Shown: in pieces, positions 1-8,513 of the stretch | Position numbering within the stretch: the stretch's first letter is position 1 | How the letters are laid out: every line of letters begins with the position of its first letter | Origin: Mycobacterium kubicae | GTDB lineage: Bacteria > Actinomycetota > Actinomycetes > Mycobacteriales > Mycobacteriaceae | Assembly (NCBI RefSeq): GCF_015689175.1 | Contig: NZ_CP065047.1 | Location: forward strand, 310,001-374,000 | Reading direction: 5' to 3' | DNA length: 64,000 nucleotides | The notes under the pieces: model-generated | What the model was told of the DNA's origin: nothing | The model's database searches: none | What the model saw: only the letters and a program-made list of their open reading frames with translations | Translations under genes and position numbers: made by a program

Positions 1-77
1 GGTTCAAGCGGGGTCTCTTGCCTGGCGTCTCGCGCAACCGCCGTCAGCCCCCAGGTGCACCACCATAAACTGCTCGC

Positions 78-1034
78 ATGGAGCTTCGGCAGCTGCGCTA
101 TTTCGTGGCCGTCGCCGAAGAGTTGCACTTCGGCCGGGCCGCCAAGCGCGTCCATATCTCGGGTCCGGCACTATCGCAACAGATCATTGCGTTGGAGCGA
201 GAACTGGGCACCGACTTGTTCGTACGGGACCGGCGCACAGTTCGACTCAACCAAGCTGGGCGCACGCTGCTGGCAGATGCGCGCAGACTGTTGGCTCTGG
301 CCGACGATGCCAAGCACCGCGTGACGCGGACCGCCGCCGAGAGCACACCGTTGCGCCTGGGCTATGTCAGTTGGCTACCCGACGAGTTAAAGGCCGTGGT
401 CGGCCCATCGGTCGAGTTGCGGATCGACGAATGGGTGTTGCCGTCGCACGCACAAGCCGATCGTGTCGCCGAAGGCACCTTGGACATCGCGCTGACCTGG
501 GTCACAGCGCAGCAAGCCAGGGAGCGCGGCCTGACCGCACACCTGCTGCGCGCCGAAGTCCTGCATGCAGTTCTTCCCGGCGTGAGTTCTCCCGAACCCG
601 TTGCAGCACAGCAGCTGAGGGTGCTCATCGACGCCGACGAATCGGCCTGGTCGTCATGGAACCGGTTCGCGGCGGAGTGCGCGGCCTATGCCAAAGCCCG
701 CGTGGTCAAGATCGATGACGGGGGAGTCACCGGTGACGCGTTCTACGCGCACGTCCGCCGATTGGGAGCACCAGTGCTGGCCTCACCCAAGCGTCATACC
801 GCGATCACTCCGCCGAGCTTGGGACAGCGGCCCGTCGCCAATCCCGTTCCGCTGTGGACGTGGTCCCTGGTACACCGTGGCGACGACGAGCGCGCCGGCG
901 TACGGCAAGTGGTGGAATCATTGACAGCCCTGGCCCGAAGCCGAGATTGGCGACAACCCCCCGGCGCGCCGTGGTGGGTCCCCGCGGACGATCCGCATCG
1001 AAGCGTGCTGGCCGGCGGCACCGATCTGCTCTAG
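78..1034 (+). CDS. LysR-family transcriptional regulator
   Basis: A 318-residue protein with the usual LysR N-terminal winged helix-turn-helix in about residues 1-60 (starts MELRQLRYFVAVAEELHFGRAA, with the ALSQQI recognition region), followed by an effector-binding region from about residue 90. The length fits the family (about 300). The ATG at 78 begins directly at the conserved MELRQL start, so no upstream extension is needed. LysR proteins usually control a neighbouring gene in response to a small ligand. The MmgE/PrpD gene lies 92 bases downstream on the same strand and is the nearest candidate target, but a divergent target to the left would be outside the window. The ligand cannot be read from the sequence. 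Confidence 0.93.
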   Translation: MELRQLRYFVAVAEELHFGRAAKRVHISGPALSQQIIALERELGTDLFVRDRRTVRLNQAGRTLLADARRLLALADDAKHRVTRTAAESTPLRLGYVSWLPDELKAVVGPSVELRIDEWVLPSHAQADRVAEGTLDIALTWVTAQQARERGLTAHLLRAEVLHAVLPGVSSPEPVAAQQLRVLIDADESAWSSWNRFAAECAAYAKARVVKIDDGGVTGDAFYAHVRRLGAPVLASPKRHTAITPPSLGQRPVANPVPLWTWSLVHRGDDERAGVRQVVESLTALARSRDWRQPPGAPWWVPADDPHRSVLAGGTDLL

Positions 1035-1126
1035 AAACCCTGTCTGACTACAGGTAGCTATTCAGTCCTGGACGGGGCGGGCCAGTCGCGGTTGAGTCGA
1101 GCCAGCGGCAGGGGAAGGACGGGACA

Positions 1127-2533
1127 ATGGCACAGGAACATGTGGTGCAATCGCTTGCCGGATTCGCCATCGACGCGCGTCCGGAAGACTTGAGCGAGCG
1201 GCACCGGCTGCTGCTCAAGCGCAACGTGCTGGACAGCATTGCCTGTGCTATCGGCGCATTGGACGGTGAGCTAGTCCCCGTCATTCGCGAGCAGACCGAA
1301 CAATTCAGTGGTCGCCCGACGGCGACGCTCGTCGGCGGTGGCCGGGCATCGGTGGATCAGGCCGCCTTCTTCAACACGGTCCTGGTGCGCTACCCAGATC
1401 TGCTGGACACCTATCTGACGGCGGGCGGCTTGTGTCACCCCGCGGACAACTTCGGCGCGGTGCTCGCCGCAGCCGAGCACGTCGAGGCCAGCGGCGCCGA
1501 CTTCTTGCTCGCGCTGGCGGTCGCCTACGAAATCCAGTGCCGATTCAGCGCTGCGGTACCGGTGATGGCGCTCGGGCTCAACCATGCGTTGCAGCTGGCG
1601 ATTTCAATCGCGGCGGGGACGTCCAAGCTGCTCGGGTTCGACGCGGACCGCACCGCCAATGCCATCGCGTCCTGTGCTGCCGACAACGTCTCCCTGGCCG
1701 CCATACACGGCGAACCGGTGTCCAATTGGAAGGGCATCTCGCCCGCCATCACCGGGATGCGGGCGGTATACGCCACCATATTGGCCGGGCGCGGAATCAC
1801 CGGCCCGATGACGCTTTTCGAGGGCCCCCATGGCTTGGCTCAGCTGTTCGGTCAGGCGATCGACTCGCGCACTGGCGACCGCGGACTCACCGCGGTGGAG
1901 CAGACCTACCTCAAACAGTACTGCTCACTGATCCACGGACAGGTGATCATCGACGCAGTCTTGGCAATACGCGACGAGCATCAAGTGCGCGGTGACGACG
2001 TCGAACGGGTGGAATTGGAGGTGTTCCAAAGCGCATACGATTTCGCCGGCGGCGGCGCATTCGGCAACAAGGACCAGCCACGCACCAAGGAGCAGGCCGA
2101 CTACAACCTCAAGTACCTGAGCGCGGTGGCCCTCATCGACGGCGCGGTGGGACCCGAACAACTGGAGAACGACCGCGTGATTCGCCCGGACGTGCAGGGT
2201 CTGCTCGCTCGCGTGAGGGTCAAGCCCGCGCCCGACCTGAGCGCCGACTATCCACACCGGACCTCCGCGCGCGTGCACGTGCTCACTCATGACGGATCTG
2301 AATTCAGCAGGGCTAGTGCGGATTACGAGGGATCACCCACCCGTCCGCTGACCTGGTCGAGGGTCGTCGACAAGTTTCACTGGCTGGCCGAACCGTTCTG
2401 CGATGAAGAACTACGTGCCCGGATCATCACAACGGTCGAACACATCGACGACGAGCCCATCACCCACCTCACCCGCCTGCTCGGTCAGGTGCGACCCGCC
2501 GCCGAGCGCCGCCGCAGTCAGCACCGCTTCTGA
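1127..2533 (+). CDS. MmgE/PrpD family protein
   Basis: A 468-residue protein resembling the MmgE/PrpD family, whose known members include 2-methylcitrate dehydratase and itaconate/aconitate-type isomerases. The N-terminal all-helical part carries the family phrase RNVLDSIACAIGAL at about residues 27-41, and the central TSKLLGFDADRTANAIASC stretch is also typical. No prp genes (prpC, prpB) are beside it, so a methylcitrate-cycle role is not supported by context; many actinobacterial members act on unidentified hydroxy acids. The gene follows the LysR regulator and ends 56 bases before the DUF2127 gene. Family assignment is firm, substrate unknown. Confidence 0.88.
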   Translation: MAQEHVVQSLAGFAIDARPEDLSERHRLLLKRNVLDSIACAIGALDGELVPVIREQTEQFSGRPTATLVGGGRASVDQAAFFNTVLVRYPDLLDTYLTAGGLCHPADNFGAVLAAAEHVEASGADFLLALAVAYEIQCRFSAAVPVMALGLNHALQLAISIAAGTSKLLGFDADRTANAIASCAADNVSLAAIHGEPVSNWKGISPAITGMRAVYATILAGRGITGPMTLFEGPHGLAQLFGQAIDSRTGDRGLTAVEQTYLKQYCSLIHGQVIIDAVLAIRDEHQVRGDDVERVELEVFQSAYDFAGGGAFGNKDQPRTKEQADYNLKYLSAVALIDGAVGPEQLENDRVIRPDVQGLLARVRVKPAPDLSADYPHRTSARVHVLTHDGSEFSRASADYEGSPTRPLTWSRVVDKFHWLAEPFCDEELRARIITTVEHIDDEPITHLTRLLGQVRPAAERRRSQHRF

Positions 2534-2589
2534 AGCCAATGCGTTCGACCCCCTTGCGTGGTTTGCTACCCGCACTGAATGATCGGCGC

Positions 2590-3360
2590 ATGGCAAAGCC
2601 CGAGAAGCGTGGTACCAATCGATGGGAGCTCGTCACCTGTGCGCTGGGCGGTCACGCCACCTATGCACCGAACGACGAAGCGCTCGCCGAACGACTGCGC
2701 GCCAGCACCAAGCTCGGTGAAGTATGGCGCTGCCTGCGCTGCGGTGATTTCGCGCTGGGTGAGCCACACGGCCGCGGACCGGCCGAGGAAGCGCCGATGA
2801 TCATGCGGGGCAAGGCATTACGCCAAGCCATCATCATCCGCGCCCTGGCTGTCGAGCGCTTGCTTCGCGCGGTGGTGCTCGCCTTGGCCGCATGGGCGGT
2901 ATGGACGTTTCGCGGCGCCCGCGGAGCGATCCAAAGCACGCTGGAACGTGACCTGCCGATCTTTCGAGCCGCCGGGTTCAAAGTCGACCAGATGTCTGCG
3001 GTGCAGCACCTGGAAAAGGCGCTTGCCGCAAAGCCTTCTACGTTGACGTTGATCACCCTGATGCTGGTCGCCTATGCGGTGTTACAGGTTGTCGAAGGTG
3101 TTGGCCTGTGGCTGCTCAAGCGTTGGGGCGAGTACTTCGCGGTGGTAGCCACCTCGGTCTTTTTGCCGCTGGAAGTCTATGACCTCACCAGAGGTATCAC
3201 GATGACTCGCGTGCTCACCTTCACGATCAATGTGGCCGCGGTCATCTATCTCGTCGTGTCCAAGCGGCTCTTCGGGGCGCGGGGCGGGCGCCGAGCTAAC
3301 GAGGAGGAGCGTCATGGGGAGCAGCTGCTAGACCTCGAGCGCGCCGCGATGGCGACCTGA
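2590..3360 (+). CDS. DUF2127 family membrane protein
   Basis: A 256-residue protein if started at the ATG at 2590 (MAKPEKRG). An in-frame ATG at 2539 would add 17 residues, but the shorter form matches the length I recall for the M. tuberculosis homologue Rv0090. The N-terminal cytosolic part has WELVTCALGGH and a CLRC pair (about residues 48-51) that could form half of a metal site. Three or four hydrophobic segments follow, including ITLMLVAYAVLQVVEGVGLWLL and a C-terminal INVAAVIYLVV segment, then a charged tail. The pattern fits DUF2127 integral membrane proteins of unknown function. It lies downstream of the PrpD-like gene on the same strand. Confidence 0.82.
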   Translation: MAKPEKRGTNRWELVTCALGGHATYAPNDEALAERLRASTKLGEVWRCLRCGDFALGEPHGRGPAEEAPMIMRGKALRQAIIIRALAVERLLRAVVLALAAWAVWTFRGARGAIQSTLERDLPIFRAAGFKVDQMSAVQHLEKALAAKPSTLTLITLMLVAYAVLQVVEGVGLWLLKRWGEYFAVVATSVFLPLEVYDLTRGITMTRVLTFTINVAAVIYLVVSKRLFGARGGRRANEEERHGEQLLDLERAAMAT

Positions 3361-3399
3361 CGTCCGGTCCCGCGGGCGTCGTTCACATCGACCCTGACT

Positions 3400-3416
3400 T
3401 GACTAAAGTATAGTCA
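3400..3416. promoter_or_regulatory. Perfect inverted repeat, putative operator
   Basis: TGACTA-aagta-TAGTCA: two perfect 6-base arms with a 5-base spacer, 45 bases upstream of the preferred thioesterase start. The arm sequence and short spacing resemble TetR-type operators. No TetR gene is adjacent, so the binding protein is unknown; the site probably controls the thioesterase gene. Confidence 0.5.
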
Positions 3417-3461
3417 GATGTGACGATCGTTTGCACACCGCGACGAAGACGAGGACCTACT

Positions 3462-3977
3462 GTGAGCGAAGCTGCCTGCGTGACAACGACTGGCGACCGG
3501 ACCCGCACTATCTGCTGGGAGGATCCGTCGGTCACCGCTCTGGGTGCCCGAGGCCGCAGTGGACTGGAATTCCTGCAGGCCATCGTCGATGGAGATCTGC
3601 CGCCGGCTCCCATCATGAACACCCTTGGTGCGCAACTGGAATCGGTAGCGTCGGGAACCGCGGTGTTCACCTTGACGCCGGCCGAGTGCCATTACAACCC
3701 GATCGGATCAGTGCACGGAGGCGTGTATGCCACGCTGCTGGACTCGGCGGCGGCGTGTGCGGTTCATAGCATGTTGCCAGCCGGAGTCGCCTACACCACC
3801 TTGGATTTGGCGGTCCGATTCATCGCAGGGATCACCGTCGAAACCGGCCTGGTCCGGTGCACGGGGACGGTCACTCATCTGGGCCGCCGTACTGCGCTGG
3901 CCGAGGCGGTGCTCACCAGTCACTCCGGCAAACTGCTGGCGACCGCGACGAGTCATTGTCTCATCATCAACCCGTAG
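3462..3977 (+). CDS. PaaI-family hotdog thioesterase
   Basis: A 171-residue hotdog-fold protein. The PaaI/YdiI-type signature is clear: HYNPIGSVHGGVYATLLDSA at about residues 83-102, where the HGG turn and the acidic residue of the following helix form the active site that hydrolyses acyl-CoA. I chose the GTG at 3462 because GAGGAC sits 7 bases upstream; a GTG at 3420 would add 14 residues and lies only 4 bases after the palindrome. The protein probably hydrolyses an aryl- or acyl-CoA in the cytosol. It stands alone as a single-gene unit with its own candidate operator. Confidence 0.87.
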   Translation: MSEAACVTTTGDRTRTICWEDPSVTALGARGRSGLEFLQAIVDGDLPPAPIMNTLGAQLESVASGTAVFTLTPAECHYNPIGSVHGGVYATLLDSAAACAVHSMLPAGVAYTTLDLAVRFIAGITVETGLVRCTGTVTHLGRRTALAEAVLTSHSGKLLATATSHCLIINP

Positions 3978-4346
3978 CCATGCGGTTTTCGCTGCACCGG
4001 AAATGTGACGCTCGACGCTGGTCCACCCACTTGTGGCAGATGCCACAAAAGCGATTTGCGTGGTGTTCACCGCGGCGCGGCAACCGCGTAAAACGGCTAA
4101 GGTGCAATTGAATTCGGGCGGTCCACTGTCGGCATACTGATGAAGGAACCAGAACAGTGTCGGAGAACCCCACCGGGCTCAACAGCCTCAGTGGCGTTAA
4201 CGTGCTCGCGCCCAGCAGAGCGCGCGCTTGTGACGCCTTGAACGCAGTATGGAGAACCAGGCAACGCCAATTGGCTGAGCGGCCACGGCTCATGCGCCGC
4301 GGCGTAGAGCGCTGCTGACCCAGCAGCCGTCGATACAATTACGCGA
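3978..4346. other. Intergenic region before mtn, no gene seen
   Basis: 369 bases with no convincing coding signal. A 123-codon antisense ORF has no plausible start or family features. The stretch contains short purine-rich motifs and weak inverted repeats (CCACTGT near 4122 against ACAGTG near 4154), possibly a leader of the nucleosidase gene. I could not fit it to an S-adenosylhomocysteine, SAM or cobalamin riboswitch. Confidence 0.4.
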
Positions 4347-5105
4347 GTGAGCATCGGGGTCATCTGCGCCATCCCGCAAGAGCTGTCGCACTTGCGTGGC
4401 GAGTTGCGTAGCGGGCAAAGCCAAGAGATCGCCCGACTCTCGTTCACAGCCGGTGACCTGGACGGGCAGCAGGTCATTCTGGCCGAAGCCGGGATGGGAA
4501 AAGTCAACACCGGTCTGGTCGCAACTCTGCTTGCCGACCGGTTCCATTGCGACAGCATCGTTTTCACCGGCGTGGCCGGCGGATTGGATCCACAGCTCGA
4601 CATTGGTGACATCGTCATCGCCGACCGCGTTGTGCAACACGATTTCGGTCTCCTGGCTGACGAACGGTTACAGACTTACCAACCTGGCCATGTGCCCTTC
4701 ATCAAACCCACCGAAAAGCTGGGCTACTGCGCCGATCCCGCGTTGATCGACCGCGTCAAACACCGGCTGGACGGTTACGTTCTCCCGCCACTGCGCAGCG
4801 CCGCTGACAGGACCGGTGACCGATCACCGCGAATCAACTACGGCACCATCCTCACCGGTGACCAGTATCTGCATTGCGAACGCACTCGCCGCCGGCTGCA
4901 CCACGAGTTCGGTGGTCTCGCGGTGGAGATGGAGGGCGGCGCGCTGGCGCAGGTCTGCGAAGCCTTCTCGATCGCATGGCTGGTGGTACGGGCGCTCTCC
5001 GACCTGGCCGGTGCGGACTCCGGGCTCGATTTCAACCGCTTTGTTCACGAGGTCGCCATCAGCTCGGCGATGGTACTGCGCCAGCTGTTGCCTGCGTTGC
5101 GTTAG
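4347..5105 (+). CDS. mtn: 5'-methylthioadenosine/S-adenosylhomocysteine nucleosidase
   Basis: A 252-residue protein of the PNP/MTAN family. It hydrolyses methylthioadenosine and S-adenosylhomocysteine to adenine plus the thioribosyl product, feeding methionine salvage and relieving methyltransferase inhibition. Seen directly: [13 protein letters not shown] with Glu12 in the position of the catalytic-site Glu of E. coli Mtn[30 protein letters not shown] (ribose-binding Glu), and ALSDLAG with the catalytic Asp. It starts at a GTG (4347). Length and sequence fit M. tuberculosis Rv0091. The 3' end overlaps the convergent CGNR gene by 47 bases. Confidence 0.95.
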   Translation: MSIGVICAIPQELSHLRGELRSGQSQEIARLSFTAGDLDGQQVILAEAGMGKVNTGLVATLLADRFHCDSIVFTGVAGGLDPQLDIGDIVIADRVVQHDFGLLADERLQTYQPGHVPFIKPTEKLGYCADPALIDRVKHRLDGYVLPPLRSAADRTGDRSPRINYGTILTGDQYLHCERTRRRLHHEFGGLAVEMEGGALAQVCEAFSIAWLVVRALSDLAGADSGLDFNRFVHEVAISSAMVLRQLLPALR

Positions 5106-5691
5106 TCGCTTCCGCGGCGCGGTCGCGTTGGCGGCGGCGGGCCCGGGACGCACGTAAGTTCGCGGCATTGCCGCAGGTCTTCACGTCGTGCCATACCCCG
5201 CTGTTGTTCTTGGAGCGGTCATAGAACGTGGCGTCGCAACGAGGATTGCGACACTGCTTGAGGCGACGCCAGGTGTCGTCGCGCTGACTGAGCAGTACCT
5301 CGGCCCACAGCGCCGAGGCGAACCAACGCCAGCCGCTGCCGGCCGGCTCGAGGCGGACCGCGCCGGTCTGCGATACCGCCAACGACGCTGAGCCAGCGTT
5401 GGCGACAACGTTGACCGGCTCTCCGTTGACCAACTTGCCGATCGTGTCTCGCACTGCACGCAGCTTCGGCAAATCCGCTTCCGTCAAGGGCGGTGGAGTC
5501 GCGCCATGGCCCCGCTCGGCCGACCAGGCCGCAACCGCTGCGGCCGCCCAGGCGCCGGCCCGCTCCATGTCGCCCAGCAGATCGGGCCCGTAGTCGCCGA
5601 TGCCGACGGTATTGAGAAAGTCCTGCACCAAACCCAGGCCGGCAGGCGCCGGCGTCAGGCCATAACGGTGTGATGCAGACCATGGAGACAT
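5059..5691 (-). CDS. ABATE/CGNR zinc-finger transcriptional regulator
   Basis: A 210-residue protein. The N-terminal region is the helical ABATE stress-domain type ([15 protein letters not shown] at about residues 18-32). The C-terminal third has the CGNR zinc finger: [16 protein letters not shown] followed by [15 protein letters not shown] (Cys pair, Cys of CGN, basic DNA-contacting helix) at about residues 147-190. Such proteins are DNA-binding regulators of neighbouring genes. The gene is divergent from a frameshifted SDR, with an 8+8 inverted repeat between the two starts that is the likely binding site. Its 3' end overlaps mtn by 47 bases in convergent orientation. Confidence 0.88.
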   Translation of the reverse strand: MSPWSASHRYGLTPAPAGLGLVQDFLNTVGIGDYGPDLLGDMERAGAWAAAAVAAWSAERGHGATPPPLTEADLPKLRAVRDTIGKLVNGEPVNVVANAGSASLAVSQTGAVRLEPAGSGWRWFASALWAEVLLSQRDDTWRRLKQCRNPRCDATFYDRSKNNSGVWHDVKTCGNAANLRASRARRRQRDRAAEATNATQATAGAVPSPS

Positions 5692-5699
5692 ACCTGAAT

Positions 5700-5722
5700 T
5701 GTACTTGCCTATGTCAAGTACA
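5700..5722. promoter_or_regulatory. Inverted repeat between CGNR regulator and SDR
   Basis: TGTACTTG-cctatgt-CAAGTACA: perfect 8-base arms with a 7-base spacer, only 8 bases upstream of the CGNR start codon and 55 bases upstream of the SDR start. The position suggests autoregulation by the CGNR protein and joint control of the SDR. The surrounding stretch is clearly more AT-rich than the flanking genes. Confidence 0.6.
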
Positions 5723-5777
5723 GCTCATATGGTGACATAATCAAAACTTATTCACTTACGTCAAAGGAGCGTACATC

Positions 5778-6465
5778 ATGGTCAGCATCGAAGGAGCGAC
5801 GGTAGTGGTCACCGGCGGGCAACGTGGCCTCGGCAAGGCCATTGTCGAGGAGCTGTTGCAGCGGGGCGCCGCCAAGGTCTACGCGACGGCGCGCCAACCG
5901 CAGGCCAGTGCGGATCCGCGGGTCGTCAGCACCGCCCTCGACGTCACCGACGCCGATTCCGTTGCGGCACTGGCCAACCTGGCCTCCGATGCCGAGATCG
6001 TCATCAACAACGCCGGGATATTGGGCGCGCCGAAGCTGCTGAGCAGTGACATCGAGGACATCAAGGCTGTGTTCGAGACCAACTACTTCGGTGCGTTGCG
6101 AATCGCCAAGGCGTTCGCGCCGGTGCTGGCCCGCAATGGCGGCGGCGCGCTGGTCGACATTCATTCGGTGCTCTCCTGGCGGCTTCGGTGGCTACGGTGA
6201 CTCCAAAGCGGCCTTCTGGTCGGCGTCGAACTCACTGCGCATTGAGCTCGAGCCGCAGGGCACCGTGGTGACCGGAGTCCACCTCGGCTACACCGACACC
6301 GACCTGGTGTCGAGCTTCGACGTACCGAAGAACGACCCGAGGCAGGTGGCGCGCGAGATCCTCGATGGCATCGAACGTGGGGACGCCGAGGTCCTGGCTG
6401 ACGAGCTCACCCGCAACGTGAAAGCTTCGCTGTCCGGGCCGGTGGAGATGCTGCGCGCGGGATAG
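5778..6465 (+). pseudogene. Short-chain dehydrogenase with one frameshift
   Basis: The first 134 codons read as an SDR: TGGQRGLGKAI (cofactor glycines), INNAGILGAP, DIHSVLSW (catalytic Ser). At base 6180 the frame is lost and the original frame stops at 6198-6200. The next frame continues at once with GFGGYGDSKAAFWSASNSLR, containing the catalytic Tyr-x-x-x-Lys (YGDSK), and runs to 6465 with normal SDR C-terminal sequence. One extra base (or two missing) at 6179-6181 explains it. The start has a strong AAAGGAG site. Either the gene was recently inactivated or the assembly has an error here; all catalytic residues survive on the two sides. Confidence 0.85.
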
Positions 6466-6492
6466 CAGGGGCTGTGGTGTTGAATCTCGAAC

Positions 6493-6975
6493 GTGGCAGA
6501 CGCGGAATCTCAGAGCGCCCAGCGCATTGTGAGCGCCACCCGCGACGTAGCGGCGAACGCCCAACGGATCTTCGACTTGATCGCCGATCCGTCGCTGCAG
6601 CCGAGGTGGGACGCAAACGACAACCTTGCGCAGAGCGCGCAGGGGCAGCGGGTGCGACAGGTCGGTGACGTCTTCACCATGACACTGACCAACGGTGCGG
6701 TTCGGGAAAATCATGTGGTCGAATTCGTCGAAGGCCGCCGAATCGCTTGGCGGCCCGCCGAACCCGGAAAAGAACCGCCCGGTCACCTGTGGCGCTGGGA
6801 ACTCACCGCGCGGGGTGCCGGTGAGACCAGCGTGACCCACACCTATGACTGGACCGCGCTGACCGACGAGCAGCGGCTGGCTCGGGCGCAAGCCACGACC
6901 GCTGAAATGCTGCGTGCGTCGCTCGATCGGCTGGCGGCGATCGCAGAGGCAGCCGAAGCGGGCACCGAGGGATAG
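6493..6975 (+). CDS. SRPBCC (START-like) family protein
   Basis: A 160-residue protein starting at GTG 6493, 27 bases after the broken SDR. The opening SATRDVAANAQRIFDLIADPSLQPRWD is the standard start of polyketide-cyclase/dehydrase-type SRPBCC proteins, a helix-grip fold with a hydrophobic pocket. A second conserved stretch is WRWELTARGAGETSVTHTYDWT. Members bind lipids or other hydrophobic ligands; few have known enzyme activity. The function here cannot be named. Confidence 0.8.
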   Translation: MADAESQSAQRIVSATRDVAANAQRIFDLIADPSLQPRWDANDNLAQSAQGQRVRQVGDVFTMTLTNGAVRENHVVEFVEGRRIAWRPAEPGKEPPGHLWRWELTARGAGETSVTHTYDWTALTDEQRLARAQATTAEMLRASLDRLAAIAEAAEAGTEG

Positions 6976-7004
6976 ACCCTGCCCGCGCCCGGTACGGTCA
7001 GCCC

Positions 7005-7811
7005 ATGGCTCTTCCACCGCCGGGAAACGACCGAGCTGCCATCATCACCGGAGCATCCTCGGGTATCGGCGAGGAGTTCGCCCGAATACTCACCGAGCGC
7101 GGCCACCAGGTCGTCTTGGTGGCCCGGCGGGTTGAGCAGCTGGAACACATCGCCGCGCGGCTCGGCGCGCAAGCGCACCCATTACCGGCAGACCTGTCCG
7201 ACCGCAACGACCGAGCGAGCCTGCCGGACCGCGTCGCGGCGCTCGGCTTGGTCCCCGACATCCTGATCAACAACGCCGGGTTGTCGACACTGGGTGTCGT
7301 GGCGAAATCGGTTCCCGAGCAAGAACTCAACCTCGTCGAAGTCGACGTGGCAGCAGTGGTTGACCTGTGCAGCCGGTTCTTGCCGGGAATGGTCGACCGG
7401 CATCGCGGCGCGCTGCTCAACGTGGCATCGATCGCCGCATTCGGGCCCTTACCCGGCCAAGCCGCCTACGGAGCCGCGAAGGCCTTCGTGCTGTCCTACA
7501 CCCACAGTCTGCGCGGCGAATTGCGCGGGACCGGAGTCTCTGCGACAGCGCTGTGCCCCGGACCGGTAGACACCGGATTCGGCGAGGCAGCGGGCTTCAC
7601 CAAGGAGGAAGCCGAAAAGAGCCTGCCGCCGGTCATGTGGGTGCCGGCCGATCAGGTGGCCCGGGCCGGCATCGACGGCCTGGCCGCCGGCAAAGCCGTC
7701 GTCATCCCCGGCCGGGTGAACCGTCTGGCGTCCGCGCTGTTCCGCGTGGCGCCGCCGGAACTGTTGTTGCCGGTGCTGACCCGCAATCACCCCGGCGTGA
7801 AACGCAACTGA
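7005..7811 (+). CDS. SDR family NAD(P)-dependent oxidoreductase
   Basis: A 268-residue classical SDR. TGASSGIG at residues 15-22 binds the dinucleotide, INNAGLS follows the fourth strand, NVASIAAFGPLPGQAAYGAAKAF holds the catalytic Ser and Tyr-x-x-x-Lys, and CPGPVDTGF follows. The C-terminal region resembles the DltE/YqjQ-type acyl-group reductases common in mycobacteria. It starts 30 bases after the SRPBCC gene and is probably cotranscribed with it. Substrate unknown. Confidence 0.88.
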   Translation: MALPPPGNDRAAIITGASSGIGEEFARILTERGHQVVLVARRVEQLEHIAARLGAQAHPLPADLSDRNDRASLPDRVAALGLVPDILINNAGLSTLGVVAKSVPEQELNLVEVDVAAVVDLCSRFLPGMVDRHRGALLNVASIAAFGPLPGQAAYGAAKAFVLSYTHSLRGELRGTGVSATALCPGPVDTGFGEAAGFTKEEAEKSLPPVMWVPADQVARAGIDGLAAGKAVVIPGRVNRLASALFRVAPPELLLPVLTRNHPGVKRN

Positions 7812-7814
7812 CCG

Positions 7815-8459
7815 TCACGCCAGCAACAGCGTGATGGCGAACATGATCGCCATTCCCAGCGCCATCATGGCCTGCACCGCGGTGTTGAGCGATTTACGCC
7901 AGGCGCCCGCCCGCCGGCGTCGACCGGTGCGGCGCTGGGTGACGAATCGGTAGACCCATACCACCGCGGCCACAACGAAGATCGCTGTCCAGGCCCAGTT
8001 ACCCAGATCGATCCAAGCCGGCCACGTGTCATCGGGCTGCACCTCCATGCCGCTGAGGTCCATGTCCGGCGCCTGCGGGTGGTGATGGTGGTGGTGCTGC
8101 CCGGCGCCCAGGGCGTCGGTCAAGCCGTGGCCGGGCACCACGGCATACATCCAGACCATCGCCAACATCGTCAGCGCGTTGTACCCACCGACGACACGCT
8201 GCTTGACGACCCGTGCGGTGAGCAACGCCGTCATCACGAACCACAGCGCCGCCGCGAGGAACAAGATCTCGGGCACCGTCGTCGGCAACCGCAATCCCTG
8301 CGGCCAAGCCATCGCCGCCATCGCAACGGCCATCACCAAGTGCAAGCCGTGACTCAACACCGACGCCACCGACCGGCGATTGACCGCGACCGCGAAGCCG
8401 GCACCGCTGAGCACGAACAGTCCGGTGACTATCCAGCGCAGCGGCAGGTCGTCGATCAT
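7815..8459 (-). CDS. DUF5134 membrane protein with His-rich loop
   Basis: About 214 residues, mostly hydrophobic, with five or six membrane segments (for example WIVTGLFVLSGAGFAVAV, ILFLAAALWFVMTALL, AIFVVAAVVWVYRFV and the C-terminal MALGMAIMFAITLLLA). The length and pattern match actinobacterial DUF5134. A run of six His (QHHHHHHPQ) sits in the loop before MDLSGMEVQPDD, and Met residues are frequent, both suggestive of copper contact. ATG at 8459 is preferred; the GTG one codon earlier is possible. It is divergent from the CopD/CtaG fusion gene by 54 bases, beside copper chaperone and ATPase genes, which supports a copper-related role by context only. Confidence 0.72.
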   Translation of the reverse strand: MIDDLPLRWIVTGLFVLSGAGFAVAVNRRSVASVLSHGLHLVMAVAMAAMAWPQGLRLPTTVPEILFLAAALWFVMTALLTARVVKQRVVGGYNALTMLAMVWMYAVVPGHGLTDALGAGQHHHHHHPQAPDMDLSGMEVQPDDTWPAWIDLGNWAWTAIFVVAAVVWVYRFVTQRRTGRRRRAGAWRKSLNTAVQAMMALGMAIMFAITLLLA

Positions 8460-8513
8460 CACCGACCACTATGCACTCCGGGACCGACGGCGAACTTCTC
8501 CTAAGCTGCAAGA

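Noticed and set aside
3967..4338. 123-codon minus-strand ORF before mtn
   Set aside because: Start context poor, translation Arg/Ser-rich and low in hydrophobic core; not convincing.
4100..4346. Riboswitch for S-adenosylhomocysteine or cobalamin upstream of mtn
   Set aside because: Considered because of the enzyme, but none of the conserved core sequences of these classes could be found.
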